Part shown: positions 1 through 6,584 of the stretch, piece by piece | Position numbering within the stretch: the stretch's first letter is position 1 | Layout of the letters: each line of letters opens with the position of its first letter | Assembly (NCBI GenBank): GCA_013811855.1 | Contig: JACCUL010000422.1 | Coordinates: forward strand, 1 to 11,901 | Source of the DNA: Acidimicrobiia bacterium | Lineage (GTDB): Bacteria; Actinomycetota; Acidimicrobiia; Acidimicrobiales; Ilumatobacteraceae | DNA: 11,901 bases | Direction of reading: 5' to 3' | The notes under the pieces: model-generated | Told to the model about the DNA's origin: nothing | The model's input: the letters and a program-made list of their open reading frames with translations, nothing else | The model's database searches: none | Position numbers and translations under genes: made by a program

Positions 1-665
1 CCTGCGACACGGGCGACGGTCGGGAGCTGCAGGCGCCGACGTCCGACCAGCGAGCCGACCAGCCGACGACGACGACCACCACGACGGCGCCCCCGGCGCT
101 CCCCCCAGACGCCGGGCAGGGCGCCTCGACCGTGGCCCCGGCGACCGCCGCCGAATCGGCGCCGAGGGTCACCCTGCCCCCTGACGGCACGTTGCCTCCG
201 CCGAGCACGACGGAGCGGTCGGCGTTCGCGCTGGTCCTGCCGTGGGGCGAGGGGGAGGCGATCGCGACCCGATTCACCTGCGACGACGAGAACCGGTCGC
301 CGACGATGCAGTGGACGGCGCCGCCGCCGGGCTCGGTCGAGATGGCGCTCGTCGTGACCGACGACGACGCCGACGATTACGTCCACTTCGCCGCCGCCGG
401 CATCCCGGCCATGGCCGGCGAGGTCGGTGAGGGTGGCGAGATCACGAACTCCGTGCTCGGCGTGAACGACACCGGCGACATGGGATGGGCCGGCCCGTGC
501 CCGCCGGCCGACGACGGACCCCACACGTACCGCTTCACGCTCTACGCGTTGAGCGCGCCCTCCGCAATGGCCGACGGCTTCACGGTCGACGAACTGCTCC
601 CGGCGATCGCCACCGCCGTGCTCGGTACCGCCGAGGCCACCGGGTCCTACCAGCGGGCCGGCTGA
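1..665 (+). CDS. PEBP/YbhB-family (Raf kinase inhibitor-like) lipoprotein, 5' partial
   Basis: The reading frame is open from base 3 to the TGA at 663-665, so the gene starts before the window. The first visible codon is Cys (TGC 3-5), followed by a polar stretch and a run of seven Thr, then a Pro/Ala-rich linker of about 20 residues. This looks like the +1 Cys of a lipobox with a flexible tether, which would make it a membrane-anchored extracytoplasmic lipoprotein; the signal peptide itself is not visible, so this is inference. The globular part shows the PEBP signatures: FTCDDENRSPTMQW (the TCDG..SP.L.W block), VVTDDDADDYVHFAAAGIP (the DPDAP...HW..nIP block) and GPCPPADDGPHTYRFTLYAL (the GPcPP.G.HrY.F.vYAL block). 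Family members bind anionic or phosphate-like ligands, and bacterial roles are poorly defined. The HW of the usual motif is HF here and DPDAP is DDDAD, so ligand binding may differ. A GTG at 132 could be miscalled as the start but lies inside the linker. Confidence 0.82.
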   Translation, partial: CDTGDGRELQAPTSDQRADQPTTTTTTTAPPALPPDAGQGASTVAPATAAESAPRVTLPPDGTLPPPSTTERSAFALVLPWGEGEAIATRFTCDDENRSPTMQWTAPPPGSVEMALVVTDDDADDYVHFAAAGIPAMAGEVGEGGEITNSVLGVNDTGDMGWAGPCPPADDGPHTYRFTLYALSAPSAMADGFTVDELLPAIATAVLGTAEATGSYQRAG

Positions 666-756
666 TGACGTTCACTGCGTTCCCCGGCCACGCAGGCCGA
701 AGGTGTCCACTCCTCCGCTGGCGGTCCGTCGCTCGCAAGGTCGCGAGGTCGCCGCA

Positions 757-1605
757 GTGACCCTTCCCCAGCCGCCCGGCCCGACCACCACGGCCTGCTA
801 TCGCCATCCCGGCCGAGAAGCCGGGCGCCGCTGCACCCGCTGCGGGCGGCCGGCCTGCACCGAGTGCCTCGTCCAAGCGGCCGTCGGCAGCCACTGCCTC
901 GAATGCGCCAAGGCGTCCCGCCCGACGATCAGCGCGCGGGCCCACTACTGGAACGCCCGCCAGATCACGCTCGTCACGTACGCAGTGATGGCGATCAACA
1001 TCGCCGTCTTCGTCTGGATCGCCATCGAGGACTCGTCGAGCATCAGCGGACGCCAAGGGGTCACGCGGGAGCAGTTCGACCTCGGGTTGTTCGGTGTCGC
1101 CATCGAGCAGGGCGAGTGGTGGCGGCTGATCACGTCGGGCTTCCTGCACTTCGGCATCATCCACATCGCTTTCAACATGCTGCTGCTGTTCCAGCTCGGC
1201 CAGCTGCTCGAGCCGGCGATCGGCCGGGTGCGCTTCGCCCTGCTGTACGTCGCCGCGCTGCTCGGCGGGTCCGCCGGCGCGCTCATCCTCCAACCGGGCG
1301 AGTTCCATGGCGGCGCCTCGGGGGCCGTGTTCGGCCTGATGGGAGCGGCGGCCATCGGCATGCACCTGCGCGGCGTCAACCCGTTCTCCACCGGCATCGG
1401 CTCGGTGCTCTTGATCAACCTGTTCATCACGTTCACGCTCCCCGGCATCTCGATCGGCGGCCACCTCGGCGGCATCGTCGCCGGCGGCCTCGCCGGGGCC
1501 GTCGTGCTGGCGCCGACGTGGAAGGGCGTGCCGGTCTGGGCCACGTACGTCGCGCCGATCGCCGTGATGGCGATCGCCGTCGGGGTGTCGTTCGCCGTCG
1601 CGTAG
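757..1605 (+). CDS. Rhomboid-family intramembrane serine protease with N-terminal B-box-type zinc finger
   Basis: Membrane-embedded serine protease that cuts single-pass membrane proteins within or near the bilayer. Counted from the GTG at 757 (282 aa), the N-terminus carries a Cys/His zinc-binding cluster (C14, H17, C26, C29, C34, C37, H46, C50) as in actinobacterial B-box rhomboids. The rhomboid core follows from about residue 65: the WWRLITSGFLH segment, HIAFNML (HxxxN), the catalytic serine S188 in GASGAVFG, and the catalytic histidine H236 in GGHLGGIVAGG. About seven hydrophobic helices are visible, so the catalytic dyad is intact. An upstream in-frame GTG at 703 would add 18 polar residues. 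I prefer 757 because the zinc finger then starts 13 residues in, as is usual, but neither start has a strong ribosome-binding site. It lies 91 bp after the PEBP gene on the same strand and converges on the next gene with 9 bp between stops. Substrate unknown. Confidence 0.9.
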   Translation: MTLPQPPGPTTTACYRHPGREAGRRCTRCGRPACTECLVQAAVGSHCLECAKASRPTISARAHYWNARQITLVTYAVMAINIAVFVWIAIEDSSSISGRQGVTREQFDLGLFGVAIEQGEWWRLITSGFLHFGIIHIAFNMLLLFQLGQLLEPAIGRVRFALLYVAALLGGSAGALILQPGEFHGGASGAVFGLMGAAAIGMHLRGVNPFSTGIGSVLLINLFITFTLPGISIGGHLGGIVAGGLAGAVVLAPTWKGVPVWATYVAPIAVMAIAVGVSFAVA

Positions 1606-1614
1606 CTCGACGCG

Positions 1615-2325
1615 CTAGCGGTTCACGGCGGCCCGTCCGTCGCGGAAGAACGACAGCGCGGCGGCGGCGTCGGGGATCTCGCTCCGCGAACGGCTGGCCC
1701 CGAAGGGCTCGTTCCAGAACGGTCCGTCGGGCACGGCGTGCGGACCGACGTAAAGGTACGGCTCTGGATGGTCGACATCGCCGGGTGAGCCGCCGTAGTT
1801 GACCTTGTCGATCGTCGTGGCCAGGTCGAAGTGCTCCGGCCACAGCTGCACAGCGGCCGCGGTGGCGCCGACGTCGGAGACGAGCTCCAGGAGCGCGGCG
1901 TCGCAGAGGGCGAACCACTCGGCGATCGTCGCCGCCGCGGTCGGGTCGGCGGCCAACGACCTGTCGAGGTCGAGCTCGGTGACCGGCTCGTACACGGCGG
2001 ACGGTGCGCCGGGCTCGATACCGGCCAGCTCACCGGCGGCCCGCATTGTCGTGAGGGGTGCGTGCGCGACGACGGCTTGGTCGTCGCGCACCTGCACCGT
2101 GGTGCCGACGACCCACAGCGCCCGCACGCCGTCGCCGTGTGGGAACGTAGGCGTGCCGAACCCACCGGGCACGGCGCGCAGCCCGATGCGCCCGGTCGCC
2201 GCGTGGCGGGCCGCCGCCAGCACGTGCTCGGCGACCGCGTGCAGCGAGTTCCTGGTGGCGGCGAAGGAGTCGGTGGGGGTGTCGATGGCGCCGATCGTAC
2301 GGCCCGGCGCGACGGTGGCCGGCAT
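1615..2325 (-). CDS. Conserved hypothetical protein, actinobacterial type
   Basis: 236 aa from the ATG at 2323-2325. The open frame continues upstream to 2442, but that would run into the ssrA promoter region and add a low-complexity Ser/Ala stretch, so the internal ATG is chosen; a GTG at 2313 is an alternative. No signal peptide or membrane helix is seen. Recognisable blocks are LWPEHFDLAT (residues 161-170), KVNYGGSPGDVDHPEPYLYVGP (174-195), FWNEPFGA (203-210) and a C-terminal FFRDGRAA. These look like a conserved family motif set that I associate with uncharacterised actinobacterial proteins, but I cannot assign a function. It is transcribed away from ssrA and its 3' end faces the rhomboid gene. 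Confidence 0.72.
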   Translation of the reverse strand: MPATVAPGRTIGAIDTPTDSFAATRNSLHAVAEHVLAAARHAATGRIGLRAVPGGFGTPTFPHGDGVRALWVVGTTVQVRDDQAVVAHAPLTTMRAAGELAGIEPGAPSAVYEPVTELDLDRSLAADPTAAATIAEWFALCDAALLELVSDVGATAAAVQLWPEHFDLATTIDKVNYGGSPGDVDHPEPYLYVGPHAVPDGPFWNEPFGASRSRSEIPDAAAALSFFRDGRAAVNR

Positions 2326-2418
2326 CTGGGTGCGCGCAGTTCCGGATCCGGGACTGAGCGCGCCCAGAACCGAGGATGGGAACGACCGCGCCCAGATGGC
2401 GGAGGCGGCGGGCGACGC

Positions 2419-2444
2419 TAGGATGGCTGAGCTATACGCCACAC
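2419..2444 (+). promoter_or_regulatory. Candidate ssrA promoter -10 region
   Basis: TATACG at 2433-2438 ends six bases before the first base of mature tmRNA, the right distance for a -10 element. TAGGAT at 2419-2424 is a second -10-like hexamer. No convincing -35 hexamer is visible in the GC-rich bases at about 2410-2416, so this is tentative. Confidence 0.3.
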
Positions 2445-2841
2445 GGGGCTGACAGGTTTCGACGTCAGTGACGAGGGGCGGGCATGCGACCCGAGTTGCT
2501 CAGACTCGTAAAACGGGGCACGAACAAGAATTGCCGATGAGCAGTTCGCTCTCGCCGCCTGATCTGATCAGGTGAGCGAAGAGTCATCGTGAGCAGAAAT
2601 GTCGCACGGGGCCGGTCACCCGCAGCCCGGCAACAGAAGCGGGAGATGACGGTGGGAAAGACCACTGACGGCCGGAAAGACGGCTGACCCTCGGCAAAGA
2701 CCGGGCGTCGATCACCTCGCCGTGAGGTGGGGTGGTCAACCGACCCGCCGGTGAGGCAGCGTCAGCCTCGAAGACGGGAATGGTCGTAGCAGGTTCGTCC
2801 ACCGGCTGATGGACGGGGGTTCGATTCCCCCCAGCTCCACC
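2445..2841 (+). ncRNA. ssrA: Transfer-messenger RNA (tmRNA), single-chain
   Basis: Rescues stalled ribosomes together with SmpB and tags the incomplete protein for proteolysis. The 5' end GGGGCTGACAGGTTTCGAC is the tmRNA hallmark. The 3' end carries the T-arm GGGGGTTCGATTCCCCC (about 2815-2831), and CAGCTCC (2832-2838) pairs with GGGGCTG (2445-2451), with one G-U, to form the acceptor stem. A2839 is the discriminator. The following bases are CCG, so the terminal CCA is probably not fully encoded and must be completed after transcription. The tag ORF runs from the inferred resume codon GCA at 2518-2520 to TGA at 2560-2562 and reads ARTRIADEQFALAA, ending in the usual ALAA degron. It is a one-piece, not permuted, tmRNA of about 395 nt. 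Confidence 0.95.
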
Positions 2842-2850
2842 GCTTGTGAG

Positions 2851-2880
2851 GTGCGTATGCCCAGCTCAGGGCATATGCAC
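2851..2880 (+). terminator. Strong hairpin downstream of ssrA, probable terminator
   Basis: GTGCGTATGCCC (2851-2862) and GGGCATATGCAC (2869-2880) form a 12-bp stem with one G-U pair and a six-base AGCTCA loop, starting ten bases after the tmRNA end. No T-run follows, so if it is a terminator it is of the U-less type often proposed in actinobacteria. Confidence 0.6.
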
Positions 2881-3161
2881 TCAGGCCGAAGGGGTCCGCG
2901 AGGGCGTGAACAGGGCGTGCGGCGCAAGATGACCGACAACCCGCGACCCGACCTGATGGCGTGCGGTGATGTACAAGGGCCGTCGAAGACCGGTGGTTCG
3001 CGCTGTGCCGTCTCACCCGAATTTGGCGGGTCAACGTTCCTCGCCGAGCACGGCGACCCTGTGAACAGGCGCTATGCCGAGAACCACTTCAATTCGGCCG
3101 CCCAATGTAGGGGCGACACAATCCACCACTTGAGCGCCGAAATCCCACATACTCGGAGGTG
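2881..3161. other. Sparse intergenic stretch
   Basis: About 280 bases with no supported gene. An open frame overlaps the end of ssrA and runs to 3162, but it has no recognisable motif and no ribosome-binding site. The only structure seen is the left arm of the 17-bp inverted repeat at 3015-3031. The base composition is slightly less GC-rich than the flanking genes. Confidence 0.5.
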
Positions 3162-3391
3162 ATGCGAGAAAGCGCCTCGTCCCGGTCGGTACGTCAGCTT
3201 GCGGAGCACGCCAATGCGTTCGTCGCTTCGGAGGGTGCGGTTGACCTGGTCGAAGTCCGCTCCGTGACCCGAGGCCGCGATTCCCTCGCGTTGAGCACCC
3301 GACTCACTCGAATCGACTCGATGTAGTGGAAACACTTCCCGACGCCTACCCGTCTACCTGGTGATTCGCGAGGCACCCGCCAAATTCGGGT
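3015..3391. repeat. Perfect 17-bp inverted repeat pair (3015-3031 and 3375-3391)
   Basis: ACCCGAATTTGGCGGGT at 3015-3031 is exactly the reverse complement of ACCCGCCAAATTCGGGT at 3375-3391. Each copy is itself a small dyad (ACCCG...CGGGT with a seven-base centre). The match stops abruptly at both ends of each arm. The pair frames a possible 54-codon ORF. It could be the ends of a short non-autonomous element, two copies of a protein-binding site, or a long-range stem. No target-site duplication is apparent. Confidence 0.75.
3162..3326 (+). CDS. Possible small hypothetical protein (54 aa)
   Basis: An ATG at 3162 opens a 54-codon frame ending with TAG at 3324-3326. GGAGG at 3155-3159 lies immediately upstream, closer to the ATG than ideal. 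The product has a soluble, mixed-charge composition (for example SVRQLAEHANAFVASEG and VDLVEVRSVTRGRD), resembles no family I recognise, and has no membrane segment. It lies between the two arms of the 17-bp inverted repeat. It could be a chance ORF. Confidence 0.3.
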   Translation: MRESASSRSVRQLAEHANAFVASEGAVDLVEVRSVTRGRDSLALSTRLTRIDSM

Positions 3392-3492
3392 CTGATCTGC
3401 GACTGCAGTCCACGGTCTCCATCGAGTGCAGAGCCGTGTGATCCCGTGCGCGTGTGTTCTGGCACCTTTCGTGCACCTCGGGACACGCTTAG

Positions 3493-3522
3493 GCCTTGCT
3501 CTTCGAAAGGCGCCAGCAAGGC
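3493..3522 (-). terminator. Hairpin downstream of fic, possible terminator
   Basis: GCCTTGCT (3493-3500) and AGCAAGGC (3515-3522) form a perfect 8-bp stem with a 14-base loop, about 50 bases past the fic stop codon. No T-run follows on the minus strand. A terminator role is inferred only from position. Confidence 0.3.
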
Positions 3523-3569
3523 TGACTACAGCTGGCTGAGCCGACTGGGTCGACGACGATCTCGCGCGG

Positions 3570-4847
3570 TCATGGCGCCCGGCGCCCGGCGCGTTCGGCG
3601 AAGGCGTCGAGCGCTGCGAGCACCGGGACCGCGGCATATCGCCGGTTGCGTCGGCCACCGGTGATCTCTCGCAGCGCCCCGACTTCGACGAGCTCGGTGA
3701 TCGCCGCTTCAGCTCCCATCGCCGAGACATCCAGCTCGCGCTGCACGAGTGCGTTGTCGAGCACCGGATGTTGAAGGACGACGTCAAGTGCTCGCCAGAC
3801 GATCGCCTGGCGTCGGCTCGTGATCGAGTCGCTCCATGCGTCGCGGATGGCGCGAAGCTCGGCGACGAGCTGGCGCCCGTTGACGACGCTGTCGAAGCTC
3901 GCCCCCGCGAAGCGCTCCACGATCGGCTGGATGTCTCCGGCGCGGTAGGCAGTGAGCGCGTCGAAGTAGCGGTCGGTGTCGGTCAACAGGCCGGCCGAGA
4001 CCGGGACGGTCACCTGGCGCGTGAGGCGCTTGCCGCGCAGCAAGCAGTGCACGAGAGCGCGACCGGTTCGGCCGTTGCCGTCGGGGAACGGGTGGATCGT
4101 CTCGAACTGGGCGTGAGCGATCGCCGCCTGCGGCAACACCGGAAGGTCGTCGCGCTGCATGAACCGCACGAGGTCGTCGATCGCGGCCGCGACCCGCGTG
4201 TGCTGCGGCGGGACGAAACTCGCGGTTTGGGGCCCGTAACTGCTCGATCCGATCCACACCTGCGCGGTGCGCCACTTCCCGGCGATCGTCGGGGCGTGCT
4301 CGTCGAGCAGCACGGCGTGCATGGCGAGGATCGCCGCTGCATCGAGTCGGTCTGCGAGTGCGATCGCCGCGGTCATCGCGTTCGTGTTGGCGACGATCTC
4401 GGTGGCGTTGCGCTTGGACGTGTCACCCAGCTCAGCGAGCGCGATCGATCGTGCCGAAGCGGTCAGGTTCTCGATGCGAGAGGACGCGGCCGACTCCGAG
4501 CGCAACAGGATCGCCCCGAATGGAGCAATCTCGGATCCCATCTCGGCATCGAAGCGCGCAAGCTCGGCGGTGGCCTCGTCCGCGAGTGCCGCGGTCGCCG
4601 CCGGCAGCACCGGATCGAGCACCGCGATCTCAGGAACGACAGCGGACCGGTACGGGCCCGAGAAAGTCGAACTCCAGCGACGAGGCACATCGATCGAGCC
4701 GACCCACTCATGGTCCTCGTACTCGACGGGCGGCCAGCTCGTAGGCGTAGCAGGATCGGAACGCGCGCCGCTCGAGGCCGCCGCGGGCTCCGATCGAGCC
4801 GACCGAAGCCCCGAAGGAGCCCCCACCGAGTGTCGTGGCTCTTCCAT
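3570..4847 (-). CDS. Class II Fic-domain protein (AMP-transferase) with C-terminal winged helix
   Basis: Fic enzymes transfer a nucleotide monophosphate, usually AMP from ATP, to a hydroxyl side chain of a target protein. The 425-aa product has a Fic_N-like region (about residues 38-130) and the full catalytic motif HPFPDGNGRTGR (251-263) with active-site H252. The autoinhibitory motif S122-xxx-E126-N127, in SSRIEN, lies ahead of the Fic core; this is the class II arrangement, where inhibition is built into the same chain. A winged-helix-like C-terminus (about 345-410) ends in GGRRNRRYAAVPVL, the usual wing of these HTH-Fic proteins. All key residues are present, so it should be active when inhibition is relieved. 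It starts at the ATG at 4845-4847, 20 bases after a small upstream ORF and just downstream of a palindrome. Whether it is cotranscribed with the merR genes is unclear; the palindrome suggests its own promoter. Its target protein is unknown. Confidence 0.93.
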   Translation of the reverse strand: MEEPRHSVGAPSGLRSARSEPAAASSGARSDPATPTSWPPVEYEDHEWVGSIDVPRRWSSTFSGPYRSAVVPEIAVLDPVLPAATAALADEATAELARFDAEMGSEIAPFGAILLRSESAASSRIENLTASARSIALAELGDTSKRNATEIVANTNAMTAAIALADRLDAAAILAMHAVLLDEHAPTIAGKWRTAQVWIGSSSYGPQTASFVPPQHTRVAAAIDDLVRFMQRDDLPVLPQAAIAHAQFETIHPFPDGNGRTGRALVHCLLRGKRLTRQVTVPVSAGLLTDTDRYFDALTAYRAGDIQPIVERFAGASFDSVVNGRQLVAELRAIRDAWSDSITSRRQAIVWRALDVVLQHPVLDNALVQRELDVSAMGAEAAITELVEVGALREITGGRRNRRYAAVPVLAALDAFAERAGRRAP

Positions 4848-4866
4848 GGGCTGAACTCTAACCCGT

Positions 4867-4899
4867 CTTATTCAGACTTTCTGTAAAACACTGAATAAG
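4867..4899 (-). promoter_or_regulatory. Palindromic operator/promoter region of fic
   Basis: CTTATTCAG (4867-4875) and CTGAATAAG (4891-4899) are a perfect 9-bp inverted repeat with a 15-base AT-rich centre, striking in this GC-rich setting. On the minus strand TTCAGT and AATAAG can be placed 17 bases apart as -35 and -10, ending about 20 bases before the fic ATG. The C-terminal winged helix of Fic is a candidate binder, which would mean autoregulation; this is inference. Confidence 0.5.
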
Positions 4900-5038
4900 G
4901 TGTGGGGTCGGTCAGCATGACCAAATCGGTCGTTGCGCCGAGGAACGTCTCCCCGTCACGCATTTCAGTACCGATTCGGGACAGGTGTGCTCTCCCGACC
5001 AGGATCGGTACGACACGAGCGACGACGTCCGCCGGCAC
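4868..5038 (-). CDS. Possible small protein (56 aa) between membrane-protein gene and fic
   Basis: A GTG at 5036-5038 opens a 56-codon frame ending with TAA at 4868-4870. The composition is protein-like and codon third positions are fairly GC-rich. The visible blocks are VVARVVPILVGRAHLS, GTEMRDGETFLGATTDLVML and TDPTPYSVFYRKSE. It starts 18 bases after the stop of the membrane-protein gene, in that gene's frame, and ends 20 bases before fic, so all five genes from merR to fic are collinear and close. No ribosome-binding site is seen. I do not recognise a family. By position it might be a Fic-associated small partner, although the near-match T24-xxx-D28-G29 to the Fic inhibitory motif has Asp for Glu and is weak support. 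Confidence 0.4.
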   Translation of the reverse strand: MPADVVARVVPILVGRAHLSRIGTEMRDGETFLGATTDLVMLTDPTPYSVFYRKSE

Positions 5039-5056
5039 TGTTTCGGTGTGTTTCGC

Positions 5057-5536
5057 TCACGGCGTAGGGGCACGACGTTGCTCCGCGAGGAACGCCGAAG
5101 CAGCGTGCAGAACGGCGATGATCGCCGCGATAGCTGCGATCGTGGTTGCTGACTCTTTGATCTGGTGGGACAACTCGGCCACATCGAGCACCGCGAACGC
5201 AGCAGCGAACAACGCTGTCACGAGCAGGATCAGCCGATGGTCGGATCTCCACGTGGCTGCCGCCAGCGCAAGCGAGATGATGACGGCGAGAACGACGAGC
5301 GGGGTCGACTCGAGGTTGATCCCGAGGATCGCTTCGCCGCCGAACTCATCTACTTCGGCCCGTTCGTTCTGCTCGGCCTGTTCGGTGGCTTCATTGTGTT
5401 CACCGGACTCGACTGATGCGACGACATCGTGCTGATTGTCACCTTCAGTCGCGACGCCGATCGCGAACAGAGCCGCGGCGACGATCAACAGAGTGCCCAG
5501 CAGCCAACGTAGGCGGGTGAGTTCGGCGATTTTCAT
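5057..5536 (-). CDS. Four-helix membrane protein in merR operon, function unknown
   Basis: 159 aa from the ATG at 5534-5536, which overlaps the stop of the upstream gene as ATGA, indicating translational coupling. An in-frame open stretch reaches 5755 but overlaps the upstream gene and is not used. Hydrophobic helices lie at about residues 11-29, 78-95, 102-119 and 130-150. The loop between helices 1 and 2 (about 30-68) is very acidic and contains His (EGDNQHD, SGEHNEATEQAEQNERAEVDE). It would lie outside the membrane and could bind metal ions; this is inference from composition. No Cys is present. The last gene of a three-gene unit with a MerR regulator and a CCxGP membrane protein, so a role in metal handling is likely but unproven. 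Confidence 0.75.
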   Translation of the reverse strand: MKIAELTRLRWLLGTLLIVAAALFAIGVATEGDNQHDVVASVESGEHNEATEQAEQNERAEVDEFGGEAILGINLESTPLVVLAVIISLALAAATWRSDHRLILLVTALFAAAFAVLDVAELSHQIKESATTIAAIAAIIAVLHAASAFLAEQRRAPTP

Positions 5537-5805
5537 GATCGTGCCTGCACGTCGGTGAGCTCGACCGGCACCGGTCCCTGTGCCTCGATCGGTGCGCAGC
5601 TGACCGCACGCCGTCGGCGGCGGACGAGCACAGATGCGGTCACTGCGGCACCGATGAGGATGGCGATGGTCCCGAACAGTGCGAACCCGGCGGCAGTGCC
5701 GAACCCGATCGCAACAAGGATGCCAAGGATCGGCCCCGCACAGCACACGGCGCATGCCGCCACTCCGACACCGATGATCGTTGCGTTCTCCTTCTTGGCA
5801 GTCAT
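5533..5805 (-). CDS. Small CCxGP membrane protein, MerF/MerT-like putative mercury transporter
   Basis: 90 aa with two hydrophobic helices (about residues 9-36 and 38-62) joined by a short Gly-rich turn. The first helix holds C18-A-V-C21-C22-A-G-P25. A CC(xx)P motif in helix 1 is the signature of the mercury-uptake proteins MerT/MerF, where the vicinal Cys pair accepts Hg(II) and passes it inward. A further Cys, C70, follows the RRRRR stretch after helix 2, on the probable cytoplasmic side, like the second Cys site of MerF. It is flanked by a MerR gene (4-bp ATGA overlap) and another membrane gene (4-bp ATGA overlap). No mercuric reductase (merA) is in this window, so the metal may be Hg(II) or another soft metal. 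The assignment is by motif and context, not by full-length family match. Confidence 0.72.
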   Translation of the reverse strand: MTAKKENATIIGVGVAACAVCCAGPILGILVAIGFGTAAGFALFGTIAILIGAAVTASVLVRRRRRAVSCAPIEAQGPVPVELTDVQARS

Positions 5806-6575
5806 GACGGAGCCCCGAACATCGACTCGACGATCGAGAGTGCGTCCTCGGGTGCCCGCACTTCGAGGGCGACGCCGCGGGTGTCGACGGTGATCGCGAA
5901 CCGGAAGAACTGGCAGCAGTTCTGTTCAGCGGCGACCAGCCGGATCAGATCGTCGGTGGGCACCGACGAAGCGAACACGGATCGGACGCCACCGTCGATC
6001 GGTTCGCGCCCCTCGACGTGCGCGAGCAGCGATTGCCAGTCCGCGATCCGACCTTTCATCGACCCTGCCGAGAGGGTGCAGGCGATCGCCGGCTCGCCGG
6101 CCAGCGCCGCTTTGGTCGACAAGCCGACAGCCTGGATCGTGGCCGCGATGGCTTGTGTGTCGTCGGGATCGCCGACACAGCCGCAGTTCGCGTCGCAGGC
6201 ACCGTCCGGGCGGTGACGCTCGAGCGCCGTCGTCGCCTGTTGCAGTTCGCTCGTGAACGTCATCAATTCGGCGATCTGGTTCTGGGCGGCGGCGATCTTT
6301 CCTGCCACAAGCTGACGCAGCTGATCCTGGATCGGGCCGCATTGTCCACCGTCCCACGCCGTGGTCAAACCGGTGATCTCCTCGAGCGTGCAGCCGAGCT
6401 GCTTGGCGCGAGCGATGAAGGCGAGCCGCTCCAGCGTGCGCCGGTCGTACACCCGATACCCGGCCGGAGTGCGCGACGCCTCCGGCAACAGGCCGATCTG
6501 TTCGTAATAGCGCAACGTTGCCGGCGTGAAGCCGCTTGCGTCCGCGACCTCCTTGATCTTCAGACCCGTGCTCAT
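5802..6575 (-). CDS. MerR-family metal-responsive regulator with extra C-terminal Cys domain
   Basis: Dimeric activator/repressor that untwists a long-spacer promoter when it binds its ligand. From the ATG at 6573-6575 it is 257 aa: winged HTH at about 5-72 (KIKEVADASGFTPATLRYYEQIGLL), a dimerisation helix at about 80-118, then Cys residues C79, C127, C131 and C133 (ACDANCGC). The spacing of C79 and the later cluster recalls the three Hg ligands of classical MerR. Unlike the usual ~140-aa MerR, about 100 further residues follow, with C166 and a vicinal pair in AEQNCCQFFRF (220-221). A GTG at 6584 would add three residues, but it lies directly beside the -10 hexamer and ahead of the expected transcription start, so ATG 6575 is preferred. 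The stop overlaps the start of the CCxGP gene. The operator lies immediately upstream, indicating autoregulation. Confidence 0.88.
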   Translation of the reverse strand: MSTGLKIKEVADASGFTPATLRYYEQIGLLPEASRTPAGYRVYDRRTLERLAFIARAKQLGCTLEEITGLTTAWDGGQCGPIQDQLRQLVAGKIAAAQNQIAELMTFTSELQQATTALERHRPDGACDANCGCVGDPDDTQAIAATIQAVGLSTKAALAGEPAIACTLSAGSMKGRIADWQSLLAHVEGREPIDGGVRSVFASSVPTDDLIRLVAAEQNCCQFFRFAITVDTRGVALEVRAPEDALSIVESMFGAPS

Positions 6576-6584
6576 TGTCGCCAC

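Noticed and set aside
580..1464. Long minus-strand ORFs opposite the rhomboid gene.
   Set aside because: Arg/Asp/Gly-rich shadow frames typical of high-GC DNA; the plus-strand rhomboid is well supported.
2809..3162. 117-aa ORF on the plus strand downstream of ssrA.
   Set aside because: It begins inside the tmRNA T-arm, crosses the hairpin, and has no recognisable motif.
3015..3391. Calling the inverted-repeat segment a definite MITE or IS.
   Set aside because: No target-site duplication and no transposase fragment seen; kept as a repeat only.
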